A stretch of 64,000 bases of DNA from Arthrobacter sp. SW1 (GTDB taxonomy: Bacteria > Actinomycetota > Actinomycetes > Actinomycetales > Micrococcaceae). The first letter of the stretch is position 1. The number at the start of each line of letters is the position of its first letter. Shown here in pieces: positions 36,488 through 44,276 of this stretch. The DNA is taken from assembly GCF_001766675.1 (NCBI RefSeq), contig NZ_MJLT01000056.1, forward strand, positions 124,001 to 188,000, written 5' to 3'. The position numbers were made by a program, and so were the translations under genes. The notes beneath the pieces were generated by a model. It was not told where the DNA came from and searched no databases. It saw only the letters and a list, made by a program, of their open reading frames with translations.

Positions 36488-37906
36488 TCAGAAGGGTGGC
36501 GGCTTGTTGGCGGTATCGCCCGGCGGTCCGCCAACGGTGGTGGTTGCCGGGGTGGGTGGCTTGTCTGTGTAGTTCCGGCCGGTGGGGCTGGTCCATTGCA
36601 GGGTTCCGTTGCCGGTTTGTTTGACGGTCCAGCGTGAGTGGTGTTTGAGGACGTGGTGCCGGCGGCAGAGCGCTGCAAGGTTCCCGGTGTCGGTGGGTCC
36701 GCCGCGGGCAGCATCGTGGGTGTGGTCCAGGTCGAGATCCCGGGTCGGGATGCCGCAGCCGGGAAAACGGCAGCGCGAATCCCTCGCCGAAAGAAGGCGT
36801 TTGAGGTCTTCGCCGGGCCGGTACCGGTCCACGGCCAGCACGGCACCGCTCACCGGATCGGTGAGGACCCGGTTCCAGGCAGTGGCTTTGCCGGCGAGGT
36901 GTTTGGCGGTGGCGGGGTCGATGGGGTGGCGGCCGCTCAGTTCGGCCGAAGCACCGCTAAGGAGGCCTTTCGTCCGACGCTTTCCGGACCGCGAAAACTT
37001 GCCACCCATCAGCGTCAACACCGGCACCGTGACATCCACCCGGGCCGTGATCGCCGCCAGCAACCTGTCCGGAGTGTCGTGCCCGGTAGGTGCGCCGCTG
37101 AGGAGCAGGTCTGCGAAGAGATCAGCTCGCAACTGGTCCATGGTGCGGGAATCCCCGGCAGCCGTGCTTGCAGCTGTGCCCAGCGCAGCGGCCGGTCCTG
37201 TTTCTTTTCCGGCCAGTTCCGTGTGCTTCTTGGCCATCTGGGTCAACCGGTCGTGGATCCCGTACGCCACCGCGGCGGGAAGGGTCGCGGCGAGTTCGGC
37301 CATGCCATCCGGCAACGGGTTCACCCGCACACACCGCCCCGCCACAGCCCGCTCGTGCCGGACTACCAACGCCTCCGGGTGGGCTTTCTCTGCTTCGCGG
37401 GCCGCGAGCCGCCGCAAACGGTTCGGCGCCTGCTTCTCGGCGCAGGGCAGCACCGCCGCCTCAAAGCCAGCCAGGGTCTCGGGGTCTTCCAGGGAGGTTC
37501 CGGCGTCCTGGATCACCCGGGCGTGGGTAATGCTGATCCGCCCGTCCGCCAAAGCGTGGAACGTGCCGGGGAAACGGCCCAGCAACTCCAAGGCCTGGCC
37601 CATCTGGCGCTGCACCACCCGGTCACTCATCCGCGTCGCCGCGGCGATCTCCGCCGCCACCGCACGCTGCGCCAACTCCACCGCACCCAAACCAGCCACA
37701 CCTGCGGCACCCGGTCCGGGTCCGCCGTCGGCCATCACCTCCGCGACCCTCGCCGCGACCGCAAGCGTGTACTCACGGAACGCCTGCAAACTCGCCATCA
37801 CAGCCTCAACATGCTGCAAAGTCGAGACCAGATTGTCCAAGGCCACGGCAGGATCAAACACCGCATCACCCTGCGGCGCATCGTCCAAAACCGTGTTGGC
37901 CTCCAT
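36488..37906 (-). CDS. DUF222/13E12-type protein with C-terminal HNH endonuclease domain
   Basis: This 472-residue protein has an N-terminal helical DUF222 region (about 20-300; DRVVQRQMGQALELLGRFP, VRVNPLPDGMAELAATLPA). A C-terminal HNH nuclease motif follows (FPGCGIPTRDLDLDHTHDA; ALCRRHHVLKHH). The family is multicopy in many actinobacterial genomes, as in the REP13E12 proteins of Mycobacterium, and behaves like a dispersed selfish gene. No inverted repeats or transposase were seen around it. Start is the ATG 12 nt after a possible TTG. Confidence 0.88.
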   Translation of the reverse strand: MEANTVLDDAPQGDAVFDPAVALDNLVSTLQHVEAVMASLQAFREYTLAVAARVAEVMADGGPGPGAAGVAGLGAVELAQRAVAAEIAAATRMSDRVVQRQMGQALELLGRFPGTFHALADGRISITHARVIQDAGTSLEDPETLAGFEAAVLPCAEKQAPNRLRRLAAREAEKAHPEALVVRHERAVAGRCVRVNPLPDGMAELAATLPAAVAYGIHDRLTQMAKKHTELAGKETGPAAALGTAASTAAGDSRTMDQLRADLFADLLLSGAPTGHDTPDRLLAAITARVDVTVPVLTLMGGKFSRSGKRRTKGLLSGASAELSGRHPIDPATAKHLAGKATAWNRVLTDPVSGAVLAVDRYRPGEDLKRLLSARDSRCRFPGCGIPTRDLDLDHTHDAARGGPTDTGNLAALCRRHHVLKHHSRWTVKQTGNGTLQWTSPTGRNYTDKPPTPATTTVGGPPGDTANKPPPF

Positions 37907-37941
37907 GAACCAATCCAAGCAGCAGGCTCAGACATTTAAAC

Positions 37942-37995
37942 CCCGACGGCGGGTCCCCGGCCCGCCGAAGCGAAAGCCGGGAACCCGCCGTCGGG
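37942..37995 (-). terminator. Terminator of the alanine dehydrogenase gene
   Basis: A perfect 13-bp stem (37942-37954 with 37983-37995) with an additional inner CCGGC/GCCGG pairing lies 29 bp after the ald stop; GGTTTAAAT follows on the minus strand. Confidence 0.8.
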
Positions 37996-38023
37996 CGGTA
38001 TTAATGCAGTACTAACCGGAAGG

Positions 38024-39142
38024 CTAGGCCGAAACCAGTTCGTGCCAGTCGGCCACCAGCGGCAGGCCGTGGGCCTCGGACACGGAGTGGTGTGCCACGT
38101 GGCCGGCGGCGATGTTGAGGCCGGCCGCGAGGGCGGGGTCGCGGTCGAAGGCGGCCTTGACGCCCAGGTTGGCCAGGGCCACCGCGTAGCGCAGGGTGAC
38201 GTTGGTCAGCGCGTAGGTGGAGGTGTTCGGCACGGCGCCGGGCATGTTGGCCACGCAGTAGAAGATGGAGTTGTGCACCTTGTAGGTGGGTTCCTGGTGC
38301 GTGGTGGGGTGGGTGTCGGCGAAGCAGCCGCCCTGGTCCACGGCGATGTCCACCAGCACGGAGCCCGGCTTCATGCGGGACACGAGCTCGTTGGAGACCA
38401 GCTTGGGAGCCTTGGCGCCCGGGATCAGCACGGAACCGATCACCAGGTCGGCGTCGACAACGGCCTTCTCGATCTCGTAGGAGTTGGAGGCGACGGTCTT
38501 CAGGCGGCCCTGGTACTGGGCATCCAGTTCGCGCAGGCGGTTGATGTTGATGTCCATGATGGTCACGTCCGCGCCGAGGCCCAGGGCCATGGCGGCGGCG
38601 TTGGTGCCCGCCACGCCCGCGCCCAGCACCACGACCTTCGCCGGGCGCACGCCCGGGACGCCGCCCAGTAGCACGCCCTTGCCGCCAGCCGGAGCCATCA
38701 GTGAGTTGGCGCCCACCTGCACGGAGAGTCGGCCGGCAACCTCGGACATCGGAGCGAGCAGCGGCAGTGCACGGCCGTCCTGCACGGTCTCGTAGGCGAT
38801 CGCGGTGACGCCGGAGTTGATGAGCTCCTTGGTCAGTTCCGGCTCGGCGGCCAGGTGCAGGTAGGTGAAGAGGATCAGGCCCTTGCGGAAGCGGTGGTAT
38901 TCGGCGGCAATGGGTTCCTTGACCTTCATGACCATGTCGGCGCGGGCCCACACGTCGTCGGCGTCGGCAACGATCTCGGCACCGGCAATGGCGTATTCCT
39001 CATCGGTGATGCCCGAGCCCAGGCCTGCGCCACGCTCCACCAGCACGGTGTGGCCGTGGGTGCGGAACTCGTGAACTCCGGCCGCAGTGATGGCTACACG
39101 GAATTCGTTGTTCTTGATCTCTTTGGGGACACCGATGATCAT
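38024..39142 (-). CDS. ald: Alanine dehydrogenase
   Basis: This 372-residue enzyme starts MIIGVPKEIKNNE like its Bacillus and Mycobacterium counterparts. It carries the NAD-binding VVVLGAGVAGTNAA and the catalytic Lys/His region (VMKVKEPIAAEY; LFTYLHLAAEPEL). It deaminates L-alanine to pyruvate and ammonia with NAD+, or runs in reverse. I chose the ATG with GGAG six bases upstream; an ATG 12 nt earlier would add MEPK. A -10-like TATTCT lies at 39207-39202 and a 16-bp palindrome further upstream. Confidence 0.96.
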   Translation of the reverse strand: MIIGVPKEIKNNEFRVAITAAGVHEFRTHGHTVLVERGAGLGSGITDEEYAIAGAEIVADADDVWARADMVMKVKEPIAAEYHRFRKGLILFTYLHLAAEPELTKELINSGVTAIAYETVQDGRALPLLAPMSEVAGRLSVQVGANSLMAPAGGKGVLLGGVPGVRPAKVVVLGAGVAGTNAAAMALGLGADVTIMDININRLRELDAQYQGRLKTVASNSYEIEKAVVDADLVIGSVLIPGAKAPKLVSNELVSRMKPGSVLVDIAVDQGGCFADTHPTTHQEPTYKVHNSIFYCVANMPGAVPNTSTYALTNVTLRYAVALANLGVKAAFDRDPALAAGLNIAAGHVAHHSVSEAHGLPLVADWHELVSA

Positions 39143-39291
39143 TTTGGGCTCCATTGTCGAAAGGCTTGGTAGGCCTTTGTGCGGTGGGGGACTGTGATTC
39201 CAGAATAGGTCCGCTGTGAGCCACCAGACAGGAAAGCGTCCGACGGCGGCCGGCGACTTCCGCGTGATTCAGCGGTTTTTGCGAAACTCGG

Positions 39292-39307
39292 CTCGACAAA
39301 TGTCGAG
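39292..39307. promoter_or_regulatory. 16-bp palindrome between ald and dctA
   Basis: CTCGACA and TGTCGAG flank AA. It lies in the 391-bp gene-free gap 39143-39533, about 150 bp from ald and 225 bp from dctA. It may bind the PucR-type regulator encoded after dctA or an Lrp-type AldR. Apart from this and the ald -10 box I see nothing distinct in the gap. Confidence 0.5.
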
Positions 39308-39533
39308 TGAGCGGGCGGCAGGTGTCGCCTGTTGTTGGTGCGGCGGCTGTGGCCGTTGGAGGCTCCGATGGAACCGATGTTTCAAGCATGATTCAGGCCG
39401 TGATGTTTGTGCCACATCGATGAAACCAAGCTTCCCTATCGTGGATGGCCAGTCCCCTGCGCCTACCAGTACCTGTGCCGCCGTTCCGGCCTGTGTTACC
39501 CATGACCAGCGTCCCCACGATTGGACCCTTCCC

Positions 39534-40874
39534 ATGAAATCCACCCCAACTCCGGCATCCTCCGCCCCGAAACCGCTCCATAAGTCCCTCTTCCTGCAGA
39601 TCCTGATCGCAGTGGTGGCGGGCGTCCTGATCGGCCACTTCTGGCCCGGGCTCGGCTCCGCGCTGCGTCCCTTGGGCGACGGCTTCATCCAGCTGATCAA
39701 GATGATCATCGCCCCGCTGGTCTTCCTGGTGATCGTCACGGGCATCGCCGCGGTTGGGGACGTCAAGGCGGTGGGCCGGGTGGGCGTGAAGGCGCTCATC
39801 TACTTCACGGCGGCTACCTCGTTCGCGCTGGCATTCGGCCTGCTGGTGGGCAACCTGGTCCAGCCGGGTGCGGGGCTCAACATCGACCCCAACTCCCTCA
39901 ACCAGGACGCCCTGGCCGCCAAGACCAGCACCGCCCCTCCCAAGGATGTGGGCCAGTTCCTGCTCGGCATCATCCCGAGCAGCGTGGTGGGCGCCTTCGC
40001 CAACAACAGCCTGCTGCAAGTGCTGTGCTTCGCCATCTTCTTCGGATCCGCCGTGGTGGTGATCGGCAAGGAACGCTGCGCCCCGGTGATCACGCTCATG
40101 GAGACGGTCCTGGAGATCTTCTTCAAGATCATGGCCTGGGTCATGAAGGTGGCGCCGGTCGGCGCGTTCGGAGCCATGGCGTTCATCATCGGCCAGTACG
40201 GCCTCGACTCCCTGGGCACCTACGCCGTGTTGATCGCCGCCTGCTACGGCGCCGCCGTCGTGTTCATCGCCCTGCTGTTCGTGGTCGCCTGGAGCGTGGC
40301 CCGCGTCCCGCTGTGGCAGTTCATGAAGTACACCCGTGAAGAATTCCTCCTGGCGCTGGGCACGGCGTCCACCGAATCCGTGATGCCGCGCATCATGACC
40401 AAACTGGCCAACGCGGGATGTTCGCGCAGCACCACCGGCCTGGTCATCCCCACCGGCTACTCCTTCAACCTGGACGGCGCCGCGATCTACCTGTCCATTT
40501 CGCTGCTCTTCCTGGCCCAGGCGTTCGGCCACCAGCTCGACCTCGGCCAGCAGCTCGTCGCCCTCGGCGTCCTGATGCTCACCTCCAAGGGCATGGCCGG
40601 CGTGCCCGGCTCGGCGTTCCTCGCCCTCTCCGCCACGGCCGGTGCCTTGGGCATCTTCCCGGTGGCCGGCGTCGCGCTCTTGCTGGGCGCGGACCGCCTG
40701 ATGGACTCCATGCGCGTGGTGGTGAACCTGCTCGGCAACTGCGTGGCGACATTCGTGGTGGCCAAGTGGGAAGGGCAGTTCGACCGTGAAGCCATGCTCC
40801 GGGCCTTCCGCGGCGAGCCCGGCCCCAGCGCGGGCGCCGTCAGCGAAGCGGAAGCGGTGCCCGCCCGGCAGTAG
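39534..40874 (+). CDS. dctA: C4-dicarboxylate:cation symporter (DctA/GltP family)
   Basis: This 446-residue DAACS-family transporter has LIKMIIAPLVFLVIVTGIAAVGD. The hairpin motif FLLALGTASTESVMPRI is present, as is the substrate/ion-binding VIPTGYSFNLDGAAIYLS and TSKGMAGVPGSAFLAL. It imports succinate, fumarate, malate or related acids with cations. The ATG has no clear SD; the frame is open far upstream without a better start. It ends 9 bp before a PucR-type regulator. Confidence 0.94.
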   Translation: MKSTPTPASSAPKPLHKSLFLQILIAVVAGVLIGHFWPGLGSALRPLGDGFIQLIKMIIAPLVFLVIVTGIAAVGDVKAVGRVGVKALIYFTAATSFALAFGLLVGNLVQPGAGLNIDPNSLNQDALAAKTSTAPPKDVGQFLLGIIPSSVVGAFANNSLLQVLCFAIFFGSAVVVIGKERCAPVITLMETVLEIFFKIMAWVMKVAPVGAFGAMAFIIGQYGLDSLGTYAVLIAACYGAAVVFIALLFVVAWSVARVPLWQFMKYTREEFLLALGTASTESVMPRIMTKLANAGCSRSTTGLVIPTGYSFNLDGAAIYLSISLLFLAQAFGHQLDLGQQLVALGVLMLTSKGMAGVPGSAFLALSATAGALGIFPVAGVALLLGADRLMDSMRVVVNLLGNCVATFVVAKWEGQFDREAMLRAFRGEPGPSAGAVSEAEAVPARQ

Positions 40875-40883
40875 TCTTGCTGC

Positions 40884-42098
40884 ATGCAGCAGGACGTGGA
40901 ACAGCTGGTGGAGGACGTGGCCCTGAAGCTTGGCCGCGGCCTGTCACTCGAGGACCTCGACGGCGTATTGCTCGCCTACAGCTCCAACCAGTCCCACGCC
41001 GACCGCGTCCGCGTGAACTTCCTCCTCAGCAAGAAGGTTCCGGCGGACGTCAGCGCCTGGCAGCTCTCGCACGGGATCGCGACGGCGGTGCGCCCCGTGG
41101 TGATCCCGGCCAACGATGAGCTCGGCATGCTCGGCCGCGTCTGCGTTCCGCTGCTGGTGCGCGGTTTCCGGGTGGGGTACCTCTGGGTGCAGCAGGACCT
41201 TGAGGAGCAGAGCGCGACGGCGATCCTCGCCCAGCTGCCCGGCGTCCGGGACGAACTGGACCTGCTGGCCGGGCTGCTGCTGGAATCCAACACCGCAGAA
41301 TCCGAATTCCGGCGCCGCCGCGAACGTGAGTTCCTGGCCGCCTGCGAGTGCGAATCGAACGCGCTCGCCGCGGTGGCCGGCTGGAAGGAAATCCAGGGCA
41401 AAGCCCCGTGGCAGCTGGTGGTGGTGCTCGACGCCGGAGGGGGCGACGGCGTCGGCGATCCCCTGGCGGCCACGCTCATCCACCGCACGGCCGCGCTGCA
41501 GTCCTCCATCGGCGTCGACTCCGTGCTGTTCAGTGCCGGAACTGAAACGCACGCCGTGATGCTGTTCCGGGAAACCGCGGGCCGGGCCGTGCACGCCCAG
41601 GTGCTGGTGCATTACCAGCTGGAACTGGCCAAGCGCGCCGGCCGCGCGGTGGAGCGGGTCATCCTCGGCATCAGCGAACCGCTGCAGGTGATCCGCGGTC
41701 TCGGCCCCGCCTACCGGCAGGCGAAGCTCGCGGCGCAGGCGGCCGCCGTCGAGCCCCGGCTGGGCGAACTGGTGGACAGCCGCTCCGCCGGGGTCTACCA
41801 GATGTTCGACCGGCTGACGGCGCCCGGCGGCTGGGATGACCACGGCTCGGTGCGGTTTGCCGAACTGGAAGCCGCGGACCGGAACGGGGAACTGCTGCCT
41901 GTGCTTGAACTGCTGTACGACAGCGACGGCTCGGTCCAGGAAGTCGCCAAGGAACTGCACCTGCACCGCAGCAGCATCTACAACCGGCTGGGCCGCATCC
42001 GCCAGCTGATCGGCGTCGACCCGCTCAACGGATCCGTCCGGCTGGAACTGCACGCGGCGCTCAAGGCGCGGAGGTGGGCGGCGCGGCCGCGGATCTGA
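40884..42098 (+). CDS. PucR/CdaR/AdeR-type transcriptional regulator
   Basis: This 404-residue protein has an N-terminal sensory region, a GGDEF-like middle part and a C-terminal helix-turn-helix (about 345-395; VLELLYDSDGSVQEVAKELHLHRSSIYNRLGRI). This is the arrangement of PucR-family activators. In Bacillus subtilis AdeR of this family activates ald, and ald lies two genes away here, so control of ald and/or dctA is a reasonable guess. TAGTCT stands 6 nt before the ATG (leaderless). Confidence 0.88.
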   Translation: MQQDVEQLVEDVALKLGRGLSLEDLDGVLLAYSSNQSHADRVRVNFLLSKKVPADVSAWQLSHGIATAVRPVVIPANDELGMLGRVCVPLLVRGFRVGYLWVQQDLEEQSATAILAQLPGVRDELDLLAGLLLESNTAESEFRRRREREFLAACECESNALAAVAGWKEIQGKAPWQLVVVLDAGGGDGVGDPLAATLIHRTAALQSSIGVDSVLFSAGTETHAVMLFRETAGRAVHAQVLVHYQLELAKRAGRAVERVILGISEPLQVIRGLGPAYRQAKLAAQAAAVEPRLGELVDSRSAGVYQMFDRLTAPGGWDDHGSVRFAELEAADRNGELLPVLELLYDSDGSVQEVAKELHLHRSSIYNRLGRIRQLIGVDPLNGSVRLELHAALKARRWAARPRI

Positions 42099-42120
42099 GC
42101 GTTTCCGGGGATCTGAGGAT

Positions 42121-42342
42121 TTAGCTGTCCGCGGGGTCGCGGAGCGGGATCTCGCCGACGTCCGGCTTGGCGGCGCGGCGGCGGGCGAGCTTGTGGTCAA
42201 CCCAGAACGCCACGGCCACGAAGGCCACGCAGGCGAACATGAAATCGGCTACGAAATTCAGCCCCATCAGGGAGCCCAAGGGTGCGGCAATGGCCATGGC
42301 CGCCAGGCCCGCCAAGATATGCCATCCCTTGAAATTTCGCAC
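42121..42342 (-). CDS. Small two-helix membrane protein
   Basis: This 73-residue protein has two membrane helices (about 9-27 and 31-49) and a basic then acidic tail (HKLARRRAAKPDVGE). The GTG start lies 6 nt after TAACCT, fitting a leaderless mRNA, which supports it being real. The family is unknown. Confidence 0.7.
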   Translation of the reverse strand: MRNFKGWHILAGLAAMAIAAPLGSLMGLNFVADFMFACVAFVAVAFWVDHKLARRRAAKPDVGEIPLRDPADS

Positions 42343-42437
42343 GGATTAAGGTTAGCGCCGGGCGTGGCGGGCAACCGCCGCTTCAGCGCGATTGTTGCTT
42401 GATCCTTATCACCTTGTCATGTGCGTGCCGGCGGGCG

Positions 42438-42863
42438 TCATGCTTCGCCGTCGGCGTCTTCTGCCGCGTCCGTGGCGGCTTTCCGGGCTTTCTGGGTCTC
42501 GAGCCAGGCCATGATGTCGCTGAGCCGGATGCGCCGGTGCGTGCCGCGGTACTCCACGGGGATCTCGCCGCGGTCGGTCATATTCCGCAGGTACGTGTGC
42601 GAGATGCCCGCCAGCTCCGCCGCCTGGGAGGTGGTGAGCATTTCCTCGACGCTGCTGACGCTCACCGCTTCGCCGCGGCTGAGCCTCTGCAGCATGTCGA
42701 CGACGGCGTCCCTCGCCTGGGCGGGCAGCCGGTGGACCGTGCCGTCCACGAACACGGTGATGTCCTTGCTGTCCTGCTCGCCCTCGCCGTGGAGTGAGCG
42801 GGCCAGGCTTCGGGCGTCCTCGGCGGGCAGGCCGGGAGTGATGCGGGGAGCTCTCAATGCCAT
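42438..42863 (-). CDS. Excisionase/MerR-like helix-turn-helix DNA-binding protein
   Basis: This 141-residue protein carries a HTH_17 domain in its C-terminal half (about 78-128; MLTTSQAAELAGISHTYLR; EYRGTHRRIRLSDIMAWLE). The N-terminal part resembles antitoxins that pair with PIN-domain toxins. No toxin gene is next to it and no integrase is present, so it is an orphan regulator here. TAGGCT stands 6 nt before the ATG. Confidence 0.82.
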   Translation of the reverse strand: MALRAPRITPGLPAEDARSLARSLHGEGEQDSKDITVFVDGTVHRLPAQARDAVVDMLQRLSRGEAVSVSSVEEMLTTSQAAELAGISHTYLRNMTDRGEIPVEYRGTHRRIRLSDIMAWLETQKARKAATDAAEDADGEA

Positions 42864-42952
42864 GGCAGAAGCCTAATGGTCGGGAAGGCGTTGCTTTGTC
42901 CTGTGCCAACTCGGCGAGGGAGAGCCCGATGAAACTCCGCTGAAATTCTTCG

Positions 42953-42981
42953 TTGACACCTCCGACTAACGCGCGTAACCT
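42953..42981 (+). promoter_or_regulatory. Sigma-70-type promoter of the lacI gene and probably the fructan operon
   Basis: TTGACA (42953-42958) and TAACCT (42976-42981) are separated by exactly 17 bp. Operator 1 lies in the spacer and reaches into the -10 box. Confidence 0.8.
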
Positions 42982-43011
42982 GAATCACACCTTCGCAGGT
43001 AACGCGCGTTA
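42967..43011 (+). promoter_or_regulatory. Two LacI-type operators forming a large inverted repeat
   Basis: Operator 2 (43000-43011, TAACGCGCGTTA) is a perfect 12-bp palindrome with the central CG of LacI/GalR sites. Operator 1 (42967-42978, TAACGCGCGTAA) has one mismatched pair. They are 33 bp apart centre to centre, about three helical turns. The flanks also pair: 42966-42982 and 42996-43012 match in 16 of 17 positions. Confidence 0.85.
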
Positions 43012-43081
43012 GCTACGAGGGCCGGAACATCAGTCAGGGCAAGCGGAAGCATTGTTCAACGAAGAGCAAACGGAGCATTCA

Positions 43082-44209
43082 ATGGCGAGGAGCACCGCCG
43101 AGGGCAAGGCGCCCGGCAAGGCCGCAAAGGCCCCCAAAGCCGGCAAAACAGCCCCGAAGCCTGCTGCCACCACCCGGCAGCGCGGGGTCACCATGACCGA
43201 CGTCGCCAAGCACGCGGGAGTTTCCCGCACCACCGTCTCCTTCGTCCTGAGCAACCGCGAGAACGCGGGGATCTCCGAAGAAACCCGCAACCGCATCGCC
43301 CAGGCCGTCCAGGAACTCGGCTACCGGCCCAACGCCGGCGCCCGGGCCCTGGCCTCCCAGCGCAGCGATTGGTACGGAATCGTCACCGAGATCGTCACGG
43401 CCCCGTTCGCCGTCGACATCATCAAGGGCGCCCAGGACCAGGCCTGGCTGGACCGCCGCTTCCTGCTCATCGCGCCCTCCGACCAGGCCGATGCGCACGG
43501 CCCCAACCAGGGGCTGGAAGACGCCGCGATCGAAAAGCTGCTGGAACAACGCGTCGAGGGGCTGCTGTACGCGGCCACCTATCACCGCGGCGTGCACGTT
43601 CCGGAAAGCGCCAACGAAGTGCCCACCGTCCTGATCAACTGCTTCGACGCCGACGGCAAACTGCCGTCCATCGTCCCGGACGAACGCGCCGGAGGGCGGG
43701 TCGCCGTCGAACGCCTGCTCCAGGCAGGCCACCGGCGGATCGGCATCATCAACCTGGACCCGGACATCCCCGCCGCGATCGGCCGTTTGGAGGGCGCCCG
43801 CGAAGCGCTCGCCGCGGCCGGGCGGGAACTGGATCCGGAACTCGTCGTCTCGGGACACGCGACGGCGGACGGCGGCTATGCGGCCGCCTGCACCATTCTT
43901 GACCGGTACAAGGAGGGGGAGGGCCGGCCGACTGCCCTGTTCTGCCTCAACGACCGGATGGCGATGGGCGCGTACGACGCCATCAAGGAACGGGGCCTGA
44001 CCATCCCCGGAGACATCGCCGTGATCGGCTTCGACAACCAGGAATTGATTGCGGCCTACCTCAGGCCCAAGCTCACCACGGTTGCGTTGCCCTTCGAAGA
44101 AATGGGGGCCCTGGGAGTCCGGACGCTCGCAGCCCTCACAGCAGGACAGCCGATCGCTGCCGACCAGCAGCTGGTCGACTGTCCGCTGCTTGAACGTTCT
44201 TCAGTCTGA
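43082..44209 (+). CDS. LacI-family repressor of the fructan locus
   Basis: This 375-residue protein has a basic Lys/Ala-rich tail of about 37 residues before the LacI helix-turn-helix (TMTDVAKHAGVSRTTVSFVLSNRENAGIS). The hinge helix (RPNAGARALASQRSD) and a periplasmic-binding-like sugar domain follow (LFCLNDRMAMGAYDAIKERGL, VIGFDNQE). I chose the ATG after CGGAG; a TTG 30 nt upstream is in frame. The operators over its promoter indicate autoregulation, and the position at the head of the cluster points to a fructose-containing inducer. Confidence 0.93.
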   Translation: MARSTAEGKAPGKAAKAPKAGKTAPKPAATTRQRGVTMTDVAKHAGVSRTTVSFVLSNRENAGISEETRNRIAQAVQELGYRPNAGARALASQRSDWYGIVTEIVTAPFAVDIIKGAQDQAWLDRRFLLIAPSDQADAHGPNQGLEDAAIEKLLEQRVEGLLYAATYHRGVHVPESANEVPTVLINCFDADGKLPSIVPDERAGGRVAVERLLQAGHRRIGIINLDPDIPAAIGRLEGAREALAAAGRELDPELVVSGHATADGGYAAACTILDRYKEGEGRPTALFCLNDRMAMGAYDAIKERGLTIPGDIAVIGFDNQELIAAYLRPKLTTVALPFEEMGALGVRTLAALTAGQPIAADQQLVDCPLLERSSV

Positions 44210-44276
44210 CCGCGAAATCACCACTGAAGATCTGCCCCACCCCACCTTTCAGCAAGATAGGAATGAGATAACCATC

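Noticed and set aside
36488..37906. DUF222/HNH gene as an insertion sequence or intron-encoded homing enzyme
   Set aside because: No terminal repeats, target duplication or split host gene are visible; only the family tendency to multicopy is known.
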